Assembly (NCBI RefSeq): GCF_001468225.1
Contig: NZ_LNRU01000012.1
Coordinates: forward strand, 62,001-126,000
Source: Sphingopyxis sp. H053
Lineage (GTDB): Bacteria; Pseudomonadota; Alphaproteobacteria; Sphingomonadales; Sphingomonadaceae
DNA: 64,000 bases
Reading direction: 5' to 3'
A program made the translations under genes and the position numbers. The notes under the pieces are model-generated. The model ran no database searches, was not told the DNA's origin, and saw only the letters and a list, made by a program, of their open reading frames with translations. Each line of letters opens with the position of its first letter. The first letter of the stretch is position 1. Positions 1 through 9,726 of this stretch are shown piece by piece.

Positions 1-255
1 GAGTGCCTCGCACAGTTCGCTATGATATTTATCCCGGAGCGCGGCGTCCCAATCATAGGGGCCAGCGCCGACGAAAAGATGCGGCAGCTTGAAATGCGCC
101 CCCACTGCCTTCGGCAGCATCTTCTCGATCCGGATCACTCCGCGAATGACGCCGAGAAGGCGCTCGGCGTCGATCCCGGCCCAGGGCCGCGCCAGATTTT
201 CGAGCGCGCCAAGGTTCGAATTGGTGGGCGTGTCCCCCGTGTTCCAGTATCGCAT
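1..255 (-). CDS. Hypothetical protein, 5' part only (palindrome copy)
   Basis: Mirror copy of the first 85 codons of the 209-aa gene at 17888-18517. The start codon is at 255 and the reading frame runs off the left edge of the window. It has no recognised domain. It overlaps nothing and follows the 258-974 gene by two bases. Its truncation reflects the palindrome reaching window base 1. Confidence 0.6.
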   Translation of the reverse strand, partial: MRYWNTGDTPTNSNLGALENLARPWAGIDAERLLGVIRGVIRIEKMLPKAVGAHFKLPHLFVGAGPYDWDAALRDKYHSELCEAL

Positions 256-257
256 GG

Positions 258-974
258 TCAGTGCTTCAGTTTCTCTTTGGCCTTGATCCCTAATATGGCT
301 TTCGCTTCCTCGCTCGCATTCTTGCCGATCTCGTCGAGGCGCTTTCTCACTATGGGGTCCGCGAGGAGCTGAGCCTTGGGTCCTTCGCCGGAACCGCAGA
401 CGACAGCATAGAAGAGCCGGTATAGCTCCTGTGCATGCTCGGCTCCGGCCACGGCAGCGTCGATGTCGCCCTGCCGGTAAACCAGTATGTCCTTGTCATC
501 GATGGGTTCGGGCCTGATCACGCCGCGTCCATCGGGCAATATCTCAGATCTTTGTCGATGGCTGACATTATGGTTCACGATCGTCTTCGGATGGGTGAGC
601 AGGATTGCATCCGGCAGTTCGGAGCTATGACCCCAGACGCGGTGCGCAAACTGGTTACGCTCGGTTCGCGAGGTCTCGGCCACCGACCCGATGGTCTGCA
701 GGAGCAATTGCTGCCATTCAGGAAGCGCTTCCTTGGCCGCGGCGTTGAGCGCCGACCTCTGGCCTCCCGAATTGACGAGCGAAAGATACATGGCCGTGCC
801 CACCGCGATATCGGCTTTCAGCATGCGGCTGAGGATGCTCGCGAGATCGCCATCGATGTGGGCCCAGAGCGCTATGATATAGGCTACATCAGCCGCGAAC
901 GGCGAACGGCGCAAAACGCCGGGGCCAAAGAACAGCTGCCCATCGGGCGCGACATCGAAAAGGCGTTCGGGCAT
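258..974 (-). CDS. Hypothetical protein, 238 aa (palindrome copy)
   Basis: Exact mirror copy of 17169-17885, described there. Its ATG overlaps the TGA of the thioesterase gene by one base, so the two are probably translationally coupled. Confidence 0.65.
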   Translation of the reverse strand: MPERLFDVAPDGQLFFGPGVLRRSPFAADVAYIIALWAHIDGDLASILSRMLKADIAVGTAMYLSLVNSGGQRSALNAAAKEALPEWQQLLLQTIGSVAETSRTERNQFAHRVWGHSSELPDAILLTHPKTIVNHNVSHRQRSEILPDGRGVIRPEPIDDKDILVYRQGDIDAAVAGAEHAQELYRLFYAVVCGSGEGPKAQLLADPIVRKRLDEIGKNASEEAKAILGIKAKEKLKH

Positions 975-1390
975 CAGCCGCGATCCAGGCCGCCCGTGGA
1001 CACCACCCGTGCCGAGGCCGTCGCGCGCGCCACGCATCGGCCCTCGGCGTCGAAAAGCTCGCCCTCGAGAAAGGCGACCGTCTTCCCCAATTGGACGATC
1101 CGGCCGACACCGGTGAAGCTGCCCGGCCGCGCGGGAGCGAGATAGCTGATGTTGAGCGAGATGGTTGCGCAATAATAGGCGCCCCCCGATTTCACGAGAA
1201 CCGTCGGTCCCAGCGTATCGTCGAGCATCGCAGCGACGAAGCCGCCCTGGATATTGCCTCCGGGATTACAGAAGGCGGGCTTCCCTTCCATTCTCACCCG
1301 TATGGTGCCGGTGGCTTCCTCGGCCTCGATAAGCTCCCAGCCAAGTGTTTCTGCGCAGGGCGGGCGTGCGAAGCTGTCGAATATGCTCAT
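974..1390 (-). CDS. PaaI-like hotdog thioesterase (palindrome copy)
   Basis: Exact mirror copy of 16753-17169, described there. The start at 1390 is chosen because a GGGAG ribosome-binding site sits six bases upstream. An alternative ATG two codons earlier overlaps that site. Confidence 0.75.
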   Translation of the reverse strand: MSIFDSFARPPCAETLGWELIEAEEATGTIRVRMEGKPAFCNPGGNIQGGFVAAMLDDTLGPTVLVKSGGAYYCATISLNISYLAPARPGSFTGVGRIVQLGKTVAFLEGELFDAEGRCVARATASARVVSTGGLDRG

Positions 1391-1573
1391 GTCCATCTCC
1401 CGATGCTGCCCGGCTAGTGCAGGCATTCGGCAGCATAGTGACGGGCCTCTCCCCCAAACTCCAGACCTGTCGCAATCAGCATTCCATCCTGGACCAATCT
1501 GTCTGGTCATGCTCGCTTTTCTCCGGGGGCGAATGCTGGCATCCCCGGTGCTCCATCACATTGGGAGAGAATA

Positions 1574-1804
1574 ATGGACGAAGACGCTTTGTTCGCGGTT
1601 GGAACAGTCCTGGCGGCGATCGGCGGCCTGCTGGAACGAAAGGGCGTCTGTACCACCACCGAATTTGCCGAAACTCTTGGCGGCGTTGCCCTGATGACCG
1701 CCGAGTCCGGTGAGCAGTACCGGAACCGTGCCGCCTATGTCGGCAGTTGGGCACAGATGGTGCGCGCTGCCGCCGAACATGCTGGCGGCGCGCGCGAGCA
1801 TTGA
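1574..1804 (+). CDS. Small hypothetical protein, 76 aa (palindrome copy)
   Basis: Exact mirror copy of 16339-16569, described there. A GGGAGAG sequence lies a few bases before the ATG. Confidence 0.55.
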   Translation: MDEDALFAVGTVLAAIGGLLERKGVCTTTEFAETLGGVALMTAESGEQYRNRAAYVGSWAQMVRAAAEHAGGAREH

Positions 1805-1811
1805 CCCACCC

Positions 1812-2798
1812 TCATTCGGCGCCAGCTTCGAAATAGGCGCGCATCCGGTGGGCAATGACTGGGTCGAGCCGGATGAAAGTCCGGCGGCCGTCGATCGGAT
1901 CGGGCACGCGGCGCGTAATCCCGGCATCGCAGAGGCGCTGTGCCAGCCTCAACGCGCTGCTCATTGGGATCGAGGATGTGACGCACAGCGCGCTGATGGA
2001 GAGACGCTTGCGTTCGCATTCGTGAACGAAGAGATCGATCAGCATCTCCCAAGCGGGATCGCCGAATAGTTCGGGTGTCCCGATCAGCTGCTGGCGGAGG
2101 AGGCGCCTGCGCATTGCGGCCCTTGCATTGGCCAGCGCAATGTCCCCGTGGTCGATGCGCGCGGGACCTCCCGGACTTCGCAATGTGAAGGAGGCTGACG
2201 GAATGGGCGTCCCGGCAAGAGTGTCATTGCTGATGACGTGATGACAGTGGGTTGATGTCACGACGATGTGGTCGATGATCTCGACGTTGAGCGACCGTCC
2301 GATCATTTCGAGCTTCCGCGTCGCCTCGATGTCCTCGACGCTGGGGCGATGGTCGCCGCTCGGATGGTTGTGCACGAGGATCAGCCCGGCGGCATTGAGT
2401 TCGAGCGCACGCCGGAAGATCGTCCGGGGGTAGATGGCAAGCTGGGCAAGTGTACCGCTTTGCAAAACTTCGTCGGCAAGAAGATGTCGCCCGCCGTCGA
2501 GAAAAAGGATGCGGAGCCGTTCGTCGGAAAGCGAGCCCATCGACATGATAAGATAGGAGCGCAGCCTCCGATCGAAAGGATCGATGCTGATACCTCGAAG
2601 GTCGCCTGAAAAGCTCTCGGCGGCGAGCTTGCGCGCCTCGAGAATGACCTCTGCCACCTGCGGCGCGTCGCCAATTACGCGAGCAAGTGCTTCGGGCGAC
2701 TGCGCCCAAATGCGGCTGATCGAATGAAACGCAGCAAGAAGCTGGTCGGCTAGTGCTTCGCAGCGTTCCGGCTCGATGGTCGCAATGAAATGTACCAG
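1812..2798 (-). CDS. RadC-like JAB-domain protein (palindrome copy)
   Basis: Exact mirror copy of the gene at 15345-16331, with the same start problem: no ATG, GTG or TTG lies where the homology begins. The listed 5' end is a CTG and is provisional. Confidence 0.65.
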   Translation of the reverse strand: MVHFIATIEPERCEALADQLLAAFHSISRIWAQSPEALARVIGDAPQVAEVILEARKLAAESFSGDLRGISIDPFDRRLRSYLIMSMGSLSDERLRILFLDGGRHLLADEVLQSGTLAQLAIYPRTIFRRALELNAAGLILVHNHPSGDHRPSVEDIEATRKLEMIGRSLNVEIIDHIVVTSTHCHHVISNDTLAGTPIPSASFTLRSPGGPARIDHGDIALANARAAMRRRLLRQQLIGTPELFGDPAWEMLIDLFVHECERKRLSISALCVTSSIPMSSALRLAQRLCDAGITRRVPDPIDGRRTFIRLDPVIAHRMRAYFEAGAE

Positions 2799-3235
2799 GA
2801 CCGATCGCTGCCGGCCTGAGCCAATCGCTTTTGGTGTTGCCAGGTTGCGGCCACGAGGAGCGGCGGAAGAAGCCAGGATGCAGCAACCTGCATCGTCAGA
2901 TAAGCTATCGGATGAAGGTCCATGTCGATCGCGCGGGTCGTGTGAGCCAGCAGCGGAAGGAATTGCAGGACCGCCGCCAGCATGGGCCAGAAACGATAGG
3001 CCGTCAGCGCTACGGTCATCGTCGCGGCCGCCGCTATCAGATCGATCAGGAGGTGACCCGCATCGACCGAGAGGAAATTCACCGCGAATATCAGGTGTAG
3101 AGCTTGGTCGGAAATCAGCATGAACAGGAGAATGGCTGCTACTGCCTTCTCCGGGCCGCCCCCTTTCCGGAGGGCGTAGACGAGAGCCACCAGCAGCAAT
3201 GTCACGAAGATTGCGATCCGCAGCATCGCGCTCAT
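2750..3235 (-). CDS. Multi-pass membrane protein, 161 aa (palindrome copy)
   Basis: Exact mirror copy of 14908-15393, described there. Its 3' end overlaps the 5' end of the RadC-like gene in another frame. Confidence 0.6.
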   Translation of the reverse strand: MSAMLRIAIFVTLLLVALVYALRKGGGPEKAVAAILLFMLISDQALHLIFAVNFLSVDAGHLLIDLIAAAATMTVALTAYRFWPMLAAVLQFLPLLAHTTRAIDMDLHPIAYLTMQVAASWLLPPLLVAATWQHQKRLAQAGSDRSWYISLRPSSRNAAKH

Positions 3236-3267
3236 TCACCATGCCGATGGCCCATCGTCAATGTCGC

Positions 3268-3600
3268 TCAGCTCACCAGGGCAATCTTCGCCGGGCCAGC
3301 CTCGGCAACTGCCGGGCATTCGTGAAGATCGAGGCCCGACGTTTCACGGCCGATGTCGGCAAGGTCGCCATGAACACGAAGGATGTCGCCGCTCACACCA
3401 ACCAGCGCCAGCTGCGCCTCGGCAATACGGCGGATCGTCGCATGGCCCTTGGCAGCGGGGACGCCTGCCGTGTCGCGACGTGCGGTTACCACTTCCGCCA
3501 TGAGCGACGATACGGCGATAAGGGCGCCGTCTATCTGTGCCTCAGCGGCAGGCACCACTTTCTGCAACCGCTCGGCCGCAACGTTGTTCAGATTTTGCAT
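3268..3600 (-). CDS. Hypothetical protein, 110 aa (palindrome copy)
   Basis: Exact mirror copy of 14543-14875, described there. The start at 3600 is preceded by a clear AGAGGAGA ribosome-binding site. Confidence 0.65.
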   Translation of the reverse strand: MQNLNNVAAERLQKVVPAAEAQIDGALIAVSSLMAEVVTARRDTAGVPAAKGHATIRRIAEAQLALVGVSGDILRVHGDLADIGRETSGLDLHECPAVAEAGPAKIALVS

Positions 3601-3661
3601 AGACTCTCCTCTCCGGGGAAGCGCACCGCGCTCCCGGACCATGGTTCAACAAGAGTTGGGA

Positions 3662-4180
3662 TCAGGCCGCGGCGAGCCGGGTCAGCGAATGACCGATCGA
3701 CAGGCCTGCGATCACCATGAGCAGGATCGCAATGAGCAAACTCACGACGATCACGACCCGGGCCTGAGGCCTGTAATTTGGCCTCAGCAAATCCCTGAAC
3801 GGAGAGCCTTCGCTCCGAGGCCCGGCTCGGCTTGCCAAATTATCGTTCAGATGCAGCAAGCTGGCGGGGTCACCGTCCGGGAAGTCGGATGGCACCAGCT
3901 CGGGGGCTGGCGGTAGTATGACCGGATCACATGGTATCCGATCATAGGTCTGGCGCAGCCGCGCATAGATGATCGCGGTCTCGTCACGGTTGGCCGCGCC
4001 CAGCGTGTCGCGTGCGGTGGTGAGCCGCAGATCCACCGCCTGCTTCGATATGTCGAGGTCGCGGGCGATCTGTTTCGAGGTTTTTCGTTCCAGCAGCAAA
4101 TCGAGACAGGCCCGCTGCTTTTCTGTCAAGCGCGTCCACCTCAAGAACTCGTCCGAATGCTGCGACCCCGAATCACTCAT
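3662..4180 (-). CDS. LuxR-type HTH regulator with C-terminal membrane anchor (palindrome copy)
   Basis: Exact mirror copy of 13963-14481, described there. It is divergent from trbB across a 220-bp gap. Confidence 0.75.
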   Translation of the reverse strand: MSDSGSQHSDEFLRWTRLTEKQRACLDLLLERKTSKQIARDLDISKQAVDLRLTTARDTLGAANRDETAIIYARLRQTYDRIPCDPVILPPAPELVPSDFPDGDPASLLHLNDNLASRAGPRSEGSPFRDLLRPNYRPQARVVIVVSLLIAILLMVIAGLSIGHSLTRLAAA

Positions 4181-4400
4181 CCTGACACTGTTGTCAAAAT
4201 TACGCTCGGCACAACCCGCCGACCTTCATTTAATCGCCACCGAATCGGAACTGATCGCATCGCGGCCTACGCCATTCTCTGTCTTTCTTACCCACAGTAC
4301 GACGCGCGCAAATCTCTGTTGAAAATAGTGAATCTCTGCGTCTCTTACTCGTCCCCGTCGAGCCGGGCGTCCTTGCCCGGACCATCCAACGGGGACTATC

Positions 4401-5378
4401 ATGGGCGCAGAGCCGGTCCGTTTCGAGGCGCAGGGGCGTGGTGCCCGCATGCTGCGTACAGCGCTTGGCGGCGCAATTGCCGAGTGGCTTGCCGACCCCG
4501 CGGTCATCGAAATCATGCTCAATCCTGACGGTCGGCTCTGGGTCGATCGCCTCGGCGCAGGGATCACCGATAGCGGTATCCTGCTCGCGGCCACCGACGG
4601 TGAGCGCATCATCCGGCTCGTGGCGCATCATGTCGGCGCCGAGGTCCATGCCGGGTCGCCGCGCGTGTCGGCCGAGCTTCCCGAAAGCGGCGAGCGCTTT
4701 GAGGGTCTGTTGCCGCCCGTGGTCGCGGCGCCGACCTTCGCGATCCGCAAGCCCGCGGTCGCCGTCTTCTCGCTCGGCGATTATGTCGCAGCCGGCATCA
4801 TGTCCGCACCGGCGGCCGAGGCGCTACGCTCCGGGGTCGCCGAGCGCCTCAATATCCTCGTCGCCGGCGGAACCGGGACGGGCAAGACGACGCTCACCAA
4901 TGCCCTGCTCGCCGAGGTCGCCAAGACCAGCGAACGCGTCGTCCTGATCGAAGACACCCGCGAGCTCCAATGCGCGGCTCCGAACCTCGTCGCGATGCGC
5001 ACCAAGGATGGGGTCGCGTCGCTGTCCGATCTCGTCCGTTCCTCGCTTCGGCTTCGGCCGGACCGCATCCCGATCGGCGAGGTCCGCGGTGCCGAGGCGC
5101 TCGACCTTCTGAAGGCTTGGGGCACCGGACATCCCGGCGGCATCGGCACGATCCACGCGGGCAGCGCGATCGGCGCGCTCCGCCGCATGGAGCAGCTCAT
5201 TCAGGAAGCCGTGATCACGGTCCCACGGGCCCTCCTCGCAGAAACGATCGATCTCGTTGCCGTTCTCGTGCGCGACGGCGCCGGGCGGCGCCTTGCCGAA
5301 CTCGCCCGCGTCGACGGTCTCGATGCGTCGACCGGCGACTATCGCATCACCCCCCTCTTTACCCCCGAAGGAGACTGA
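4401..5378 (+). CDS. trbB: TrbB/VirB11-type conjugation ATPase (palindrome copy)
   Basis: Exact mirror copy of 12765-13742, described there. First gene of the left-arm trbBCDEJ operon. The Walker A motif GGTGTGKTT is encoded near base 4870. Confidence 0.9.
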   Translation: MGAEPVRFEAQGRGARMLRTALGGAIAEWLADPAVIEIMLNPDGRLWVDRLGAGITDSGILLAATDGERIIRLVAHHVGAEVHAGSPRVSAELPESGERFEGLLPPVVAAPTFAIRKPAVAVFSLGDYVAAGIMSAPAAEALRSGVAERLNILVAGGTGTGKTTLTNALLAEVAKTSERVVLIEDTRELQCAAPNLVAMRTKDGVASLSDLVRSSLRLRPDRIPIGEVRGAEALDLLKAWGTGHPGGIGTIHAGSAIGALRRMEQLIQEAVITVPRALLAETIDLVAVLVRDGAGRRLAELARVDGLDASTGDYRITPLFTPEGD

Positions 5379-5380
5379 CC

Positions 5381-5713
5381 ATGACCCACGCCGCCCGGCG
5401 GGAGGCGCCGCGCTTCCTGCTCGCCTCGACCGCTCTCTATGTCGCGCTCGTTACCGCCTTGCCCGCTCGGGCCGGTGGCTCGTCGATGCCGTGGGAAGCG
5501 CCGCTGCAATCGATCCTCGAAAGCGTCGAGGGGCCCGTCGCGAAGGTGATCTCGCTGATCATCATCATCATCACCGGGCTGACCATCTCGTTCGGCGACA
5601 CGTCGGGCGGTTTTCGCCGCATGGTCCAGATCGTGTTCGGGCTGTCGATCGCCTTCGCGGCGTCGAGCTTCTTCCTGACCTTCTTTTCCTTCGGCGGCGG
5701 AGCCGTCGTCTGA
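5381..5713 (+). CDS. trbC: TrbC/VirB2 pilin precursor (palindrome copy)
   Basis: Exact mirror copy of 12430-12762, described there. It starts two bases after the trbB stop, behind a GAAGGAGA ribosome-binding site that overlaps the end of trbB. Confidence 0.87.
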   Translation: MTHAARREAPRFLLASTALYVALVTALPARAGGSSMPWEAPLQSILESVEGPVAKVISLIIIIITGLTISFGDTSGGFRRMVQIVFGLSIAFAASSFFLTFFSFGGGAVV

Positions 5714-5982
5714 TGGATGCCCCGGCCGAAGTCACCGGTTTCTTCGCGCCCGTGCACCGCGCGCTCGCCGAGCCGATCCTGCTCGGCGGCGCGCCGCGCG
5801 CCCTCGCGATCGCCAATGGCACGCTCGCGGCCGGGATCGGCCTTGGCCTCCGCCTCTGGATCGCGGGTCTCGTCCTCTGGATCGTCGGCCATGCGCTCTC
5901 GGTCTGGGCGGCGCGCCGCGACCCGCAATTCGTCGACGTCGCCAAGCGTCACCTCAAATATCCTGTCTGGATGCGGCCATGA
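5713..5982 (+). CDS. trbD: TrbD/VirB3-like protein (palindrome copy)
   Basis: Exact mirror copy of 12161-12430, described there. The start is the ATG in the TGATG overlap with the trbC stop, giving 89 aa. Longer in-frame starts inside trbB are rejected. Confidence 0.85.
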   Translation: MDAPAEVTGFFAPVHRALAEPILLGGAPRALAIANGTLAAGIGLGLRLWIAGLVLWIVGHALSVWAARRDPQFVDVAKRHLKYPVWMRP

Positions 5983-8420
5983 TGAACCTCGCCGAATATC
6001 GCTCGAAGTCGGCCTGCCTTTCCGATTATCTCCCCTGGGTCGCGCTGGTCGCCGAGGGCGCGGTGCTCAACAAGGATGGCTCGTTCCAGCGAACCGCGGC
6101 CTTCCGCGGCCCCGATCTCGACAGCGCCACCCCCGCCGAACTCGTCGCGGTCACCGCCCGGCTCAACAATGCGATCCGGCGCCTCGGCTCCGGCTGGGCC
6201 TTGTTCGTGGAGGCGCAGCGGCTGCCGTCGAGCGATTATCCCGCATCCTCATTTCCCGATCCGGCATCCGCTCTTGTCGACATGGAGCGCCGCGAGCAAT
6301 TCCGGGAGGAAGGGGCGCATTTCGAGAGCCGCTATTATCTGACCCTCCTGTGGATGCCGCCGGCCGAGGATGCCTCGCGGGCGGAGGGCTGGCTTTATGA
6401 GGGTATGGAGCGCTCGGGGGTCGATCCGAAGGAGCATCTCGCGAGCTTCATCGACCGGTCGAACCGCATCCTTCATCTCGTCGAAGGCTTCATGCCCGAG
6501 GCCGAATGGCTCGATGACGGCGAGACGCTGACCTATCTCCATTCAACCGTATCGACGAAGCGGCAGCGTGTCCGGGTTCCCGAGACGCCAGTCTATCTCG
6601 ACGCGCTGCTGACGGACCAGCCGCTCATCGGCGGGCTTGAGCCGCGGCTCGGCGAGCAGCATCTGCGGACCCTGACGATCACGGGCTTTCCGACCGCGAC
6701 CTGGCCCGGCCTCCTCGACGATCTCAACCGGCTGGCCTTCGCCTATCGCTGGTCGACCCGCGCGATCATGCTCGACAAGACAGACGCGACCAAGCTGCTG
6801 ACGAAAATCCGGCGACAATGGTTCGCCAAGCGCAAGTCGATCGCGGCGATCCTCAAGGAGGTGATGACCAACGAGCAATCGGCGCTCGTCGACAGCGATG
6901 CCTCGAACAAGGCGGCCGACGCCGACATGGCGTTGCAGGAGCTCGGCGCCGATCATGCCGGCGTCGCCTATGTGACCGCGACCGTCACCGTGTGGGACAG
7001 CGACGCGGCCCTCGCCGCCGAGAAGCTCCGGCTGGTCGAGAAAGTCATCCAGGGGCGCGACTTCACCTGCACGATCGAGGGCATGAACGCGATCGAGGCC
7101 TGGCTCGGGAGCCTGCCCGGCCACGCCTACGCCAATGTCCGCCAGCCGCCGATTTCCACCCTCAACCTTGCCCACATGATCCCCCTGTCTGCCGTGTGGG
7201 CGGGGGCGGAACGGGACGAGCATTTCGGAGACGCCCCCTTGCTCTATGGCAAGACCGAAGGCTCGACCCCGTTCCGCCTTTCCCTCCATGTCGGCGACGT
7301 CGGTCATTGCCTCGTCGTCGGTCCGACGGGGGCAGGCAAATCGGTGCTGCTCGCGACGATGGCGATGCAGTTTCGCCGCTATCCGGGCTCGCAAATCTTC
7401 GCGTTCGATTTCGGCGGCTCGATCCGCGCCGCAGCCCTCGCGATGGGCGGGGACTGGCAGGATCTTGGCGGGGCGCTCCACGATGGCGAGGGCGGCGTGG
7501 CGTTGCAGCCGCTCGCCCGGATCGACGAGGCGTCCGAGCGGAGCTGGGCTGCCGAATGGCTCGCCGCGCTGTTCGCGGGCGAAGGCATGATGATCGACCC
7601 GGCGGCGAAGGAGCATCTCTGGTCGGCGCTGACCTCACTCGCGACGGCGCCTGTCGCCGAACGCACGCTGACGGGGCTCGCGGTGCTTCTCCAGTCGCGC
7701 GACCTCAAGCAGGCGCTCGCGCCCTATTTGGTCGGCGGACCCTGGGGGCGGCTGCTCGATGCCGACGAGGAGCGCATCGGGGCCGCGCGCGTGCAGGCCT
7801 TCGAGACCGAAGGCCTTGTCGGCGCCGCGTCGGCGGGACCCGTCCTGTCCTATCTGTTTCACCGGATCGCCGGACGGCTCGACGGCTCGCCGACGCTCAT
7901 CATCATCGACGAAGGCTGGCTCGTGCTCGACAGCCCGGCCTTCGCGGCGCAGCTCCGCGAATGGCTGAAGACGCTCCGCAAGAAGAATGCGAGCGTGGTC
8001 TTCGCGACGCAGAGCCTTGCCGACATCGAAACCTCTAGCATCGCACCCGCGATCATCGAGAGCTGTCCGACCCGCATATTTCTGCCGAACGAGCGCGCGC
8101 TCGAGCCGCAGATTGCCCGCATCTACGAGCGCTTCGGTCTCAATGACCGGCAAATAGAGATACTGAGCCGGGCGACCCCGAAGCGCGACTATTATTGCCA
8201 GTCGCGGCGCGGCAATCGCCTCTTCGACCTGGGGCTAGGCGAGGTTGCGCTCGCCTTCACCGCGGCATCTTCGAAGACCGATCAGACGCGCATCGCGGAG
8301 CTGTTCGCAGCGCACGGCCCCGAAGGGTTCGCGGCCGCCTGGCTTTCCCACCGCAAGCTCGAATGGGCGGCCGAGCTGCTCCCCACCATTGCCGCCCCCA
8401 ATGAGGAGTGCCCCCGATGA
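5979..8420 (+). CDS. trbE: TrbE/VirB4-type conjugation ATPase (palindrome copy)
   Basis: Exact mirror copy of 9723-12164, described there. The start codon overlaps the trbD stop (ATGA). Confidence 0.92.
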   Translation: MMNLAEYRSKSACLSDYLPWVALVAEGAVLNKDGSFQRTAAFRGPDLDSATPAELVAVTARLNNAIRRLGSGWALFVEAQRLPSSDYPASSFPDPASALVDMERREQFREEGAHFESRYYLTLLWMPPAEDASRAEGWLYEGMERSGVDPKEHLASFIDRSNRILHLVEGFMPEAEWLDDGETLTYLHSTVSTKRQRVRVPETPVYLDALLTDQPLIGGLEPRLGEQHLRTLTITGFPTATWPGLLDDLNRLAFAYRWSTRAIMLDKTDATKLLTKIRRQWFAKRKSIAAILKEVMTNEQSALVDSDASNKAADADMALQELGADHAGVAYVTATVTVWDSDAALAAEKLRLVEKVIQGRDFTCTIEGMNAIEAWLGSLPGHAYANVRQPPISTLNLAHMIPLSAVWAGAERDEHFGDAPLLYGKTEGSTPFRLSLHVGDVGHCLVVGPTGAGKSVLLATMAMQFRRYPGSQIFAFDFGGSIRAAALAMGGDWQDLGGALHDGEGGVALQPLARIDEASERSWAAEWLAALFAGEGMMIDPAAKEHLWSALTSLATAPVAERTLTGLAVLLQSRDLKQALAPYLVGGPWGRLLDADEERIGAARVQAFETEGLVGAASAGPVLSYLFHRIAGRLDGSPTLIIIDEGWLVLDSPAFAAQLREWLKTLRKKNASVVFATQSLADIETSSIAPAIIESCPTRIFLPNERALEPQIARIYERFGLNDRQIEILSRATPKRDYYCQSRRGNRLFDLGLGEVALAFTAASSKTDQTRIAELFAAHGPEGFAAAWLSHRKLEWAAELLPTIAAPNEECPR

Positions 8421-9071
8421 AGAAGAATATCGTCCGCGCCGTCGCTGCCGCGGCACTTGTGTTGCTGCCCGTGTCGGGCGCGATGCTGGCCGTCCCGGCG
8501 AGCGCCCAGCTCGGCGGCATCGTCCACGATCCGCGCAACTATTCGCAGAATATCCTGACCGCGGCGCGCACGCTCGAGCAGATCAACAACCAGATCAAGC
8601 AGCTGCAGAATCAGGCGACCTCGCTGATGAACGAGGCGAAGAACCTCAACAGCCTGCCGACATCGACGCTGGGCACGCTCGAGGCGCAGGTCGACCAGAC
8701 GCGCCAGCTCCTCGCGCAGGCAGAGGGCATCGCGTTCAACGTGTCGGACATCCAGAAGGGGTTCGAGGCGCGCTACAAGGGCGGAGCGCTGACGGGCTCT
8801 GCCGCCGAGATGGTCGCCAATGCCGAGGCGCGCTGGAAGGACAGCGTCGGCGCCTTCGAGGATGCGATGAAGGTGCAGGCCGGCATCGTCACGAACATGG
8901 GCGGAACGCGGACGTCGATCTCGACGATCGTCGGCGCCAGCCAGTCGGCAACCGGCGCGCTGCAGGCCGCGCAGGCGGGCAACCAGCTGCTCGCCATCCA
9001 GTCGCAGCAGATCGCCGATCTCGCCGCCGTCATGAGTGCGCAGGGCCGCGCCGAGATGCTCGATGCCGCGC
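8417..9071 (+). CDS. trbJ: TrbJ/VirB5, truncated at the palindrome centre (copy)
   Basis: Exact mirror copy of 9072-9726. The open frame continues past the centre to 9370, but everything after 9071 is antisense of the other arm and is not TrbJ. The start at 8417 (ATGA overlap with trbE) has a GAGGAG site eight bases upstream and is preferred to the GTG at 8408. Confidence 0.85.
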
Positions 9072-9726
9072 GCGCGGCATCGAGCATCTCGGCGCGGCCC
9101 TGCGCACTCATGACGGCGGCGAGATCGGCGATCTGCTGCGACTGGATGGCGAGCAGCTGGTTGCCCGCCTGCGCGGCCTGCAGCGCGCCGGTTGCCGACT
9201 GGCTGGCGCCGACGATCGTCGAGATCGACGTCCGCGTTCCGCCCATGTTCGTGACGATGCCGGCCTGCACCTTCATCGCATCCTCGAAGGCGCCGACGCT
9301 GTCCTTCCAGCGCGCCTCGGCATTGGCGACCATCTCGGCGGCAGAGCCCGTCAGCGCTCCGCCCTTGTAGCGCGCCTCGAACCCCTTCTGGATGTCCGAC
9401 ACGTTGAACGCGATGCCCTCTGCCTGCGCGAGGAGCTGGCGCGTCTGGTCGACCTGCGCCTCGAGCGTGCCCAGCGTCGATGTCGGCAGGCTGTTGAGGT
9501 TCTTCGCCTCGTTCATCAGCGAGGTCGCCTGATTCTGCAGCTGCTTGATCTGGTTGTTGATCTGCTCGAGCGTGCGCGCCGCGGTCAGGATATTCTGCGA
9601 ATAGTTGCGCGGATCGTGGACGATGCCGCCGAGCTGGGCGCTCGCCGGGACGGCCAGCATCGCGCCCGACACGGGCAGCAACACAAGTGCCGCGGCAGCG
9701 ACGGCGCGGACGATATTCTTCTTCAT
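9072..9726 (-). CDS. trbJ: TrbJ/VirB5 minor pilus protein, 3'-truncated
   Basis: TrbJ is the periplasmic VirB5-like component of P-type type IV secretion systems, involved in pilus assembly and recipient contact. The first 30 or so residues are a Sec signal peptide: a KK start, a hydrophobic stretch, then an ASA-Q cleavage site. The mature part is helical and Gln-rich, with a VirB5-type coiled coil (residues about 45-95). The gene overlaps the trbE stop by ATGA. Only about 218 codons remain before the palindrome centre; the open frame continues to 8773 but encodes antisense junk. The missing C-terminus and the absent trbL, trbF, trbG and trbI mark the point where the true sequence is lost. 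Confidence 0.87.

Larger units (their letters stand above)
1..9071 (+). repeat. Left arm of an 18.1-kb perfect palindrome
   Basis: Bases 1-9071 are the reverse complement of 9072-18142: position p pairs with 18143-p. I checked this directly at the centre and at the outer ends, and every predicted protein in the two arms is identical at mirrored coordinates. There is no spacer. This arm breaks a gene at window base 1 and leads into trbJ at the centre. It is interpreted as a fold-back copy of the right arm, because only the right arm continues into the rest of the transfer module. Confidence 0.97.
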
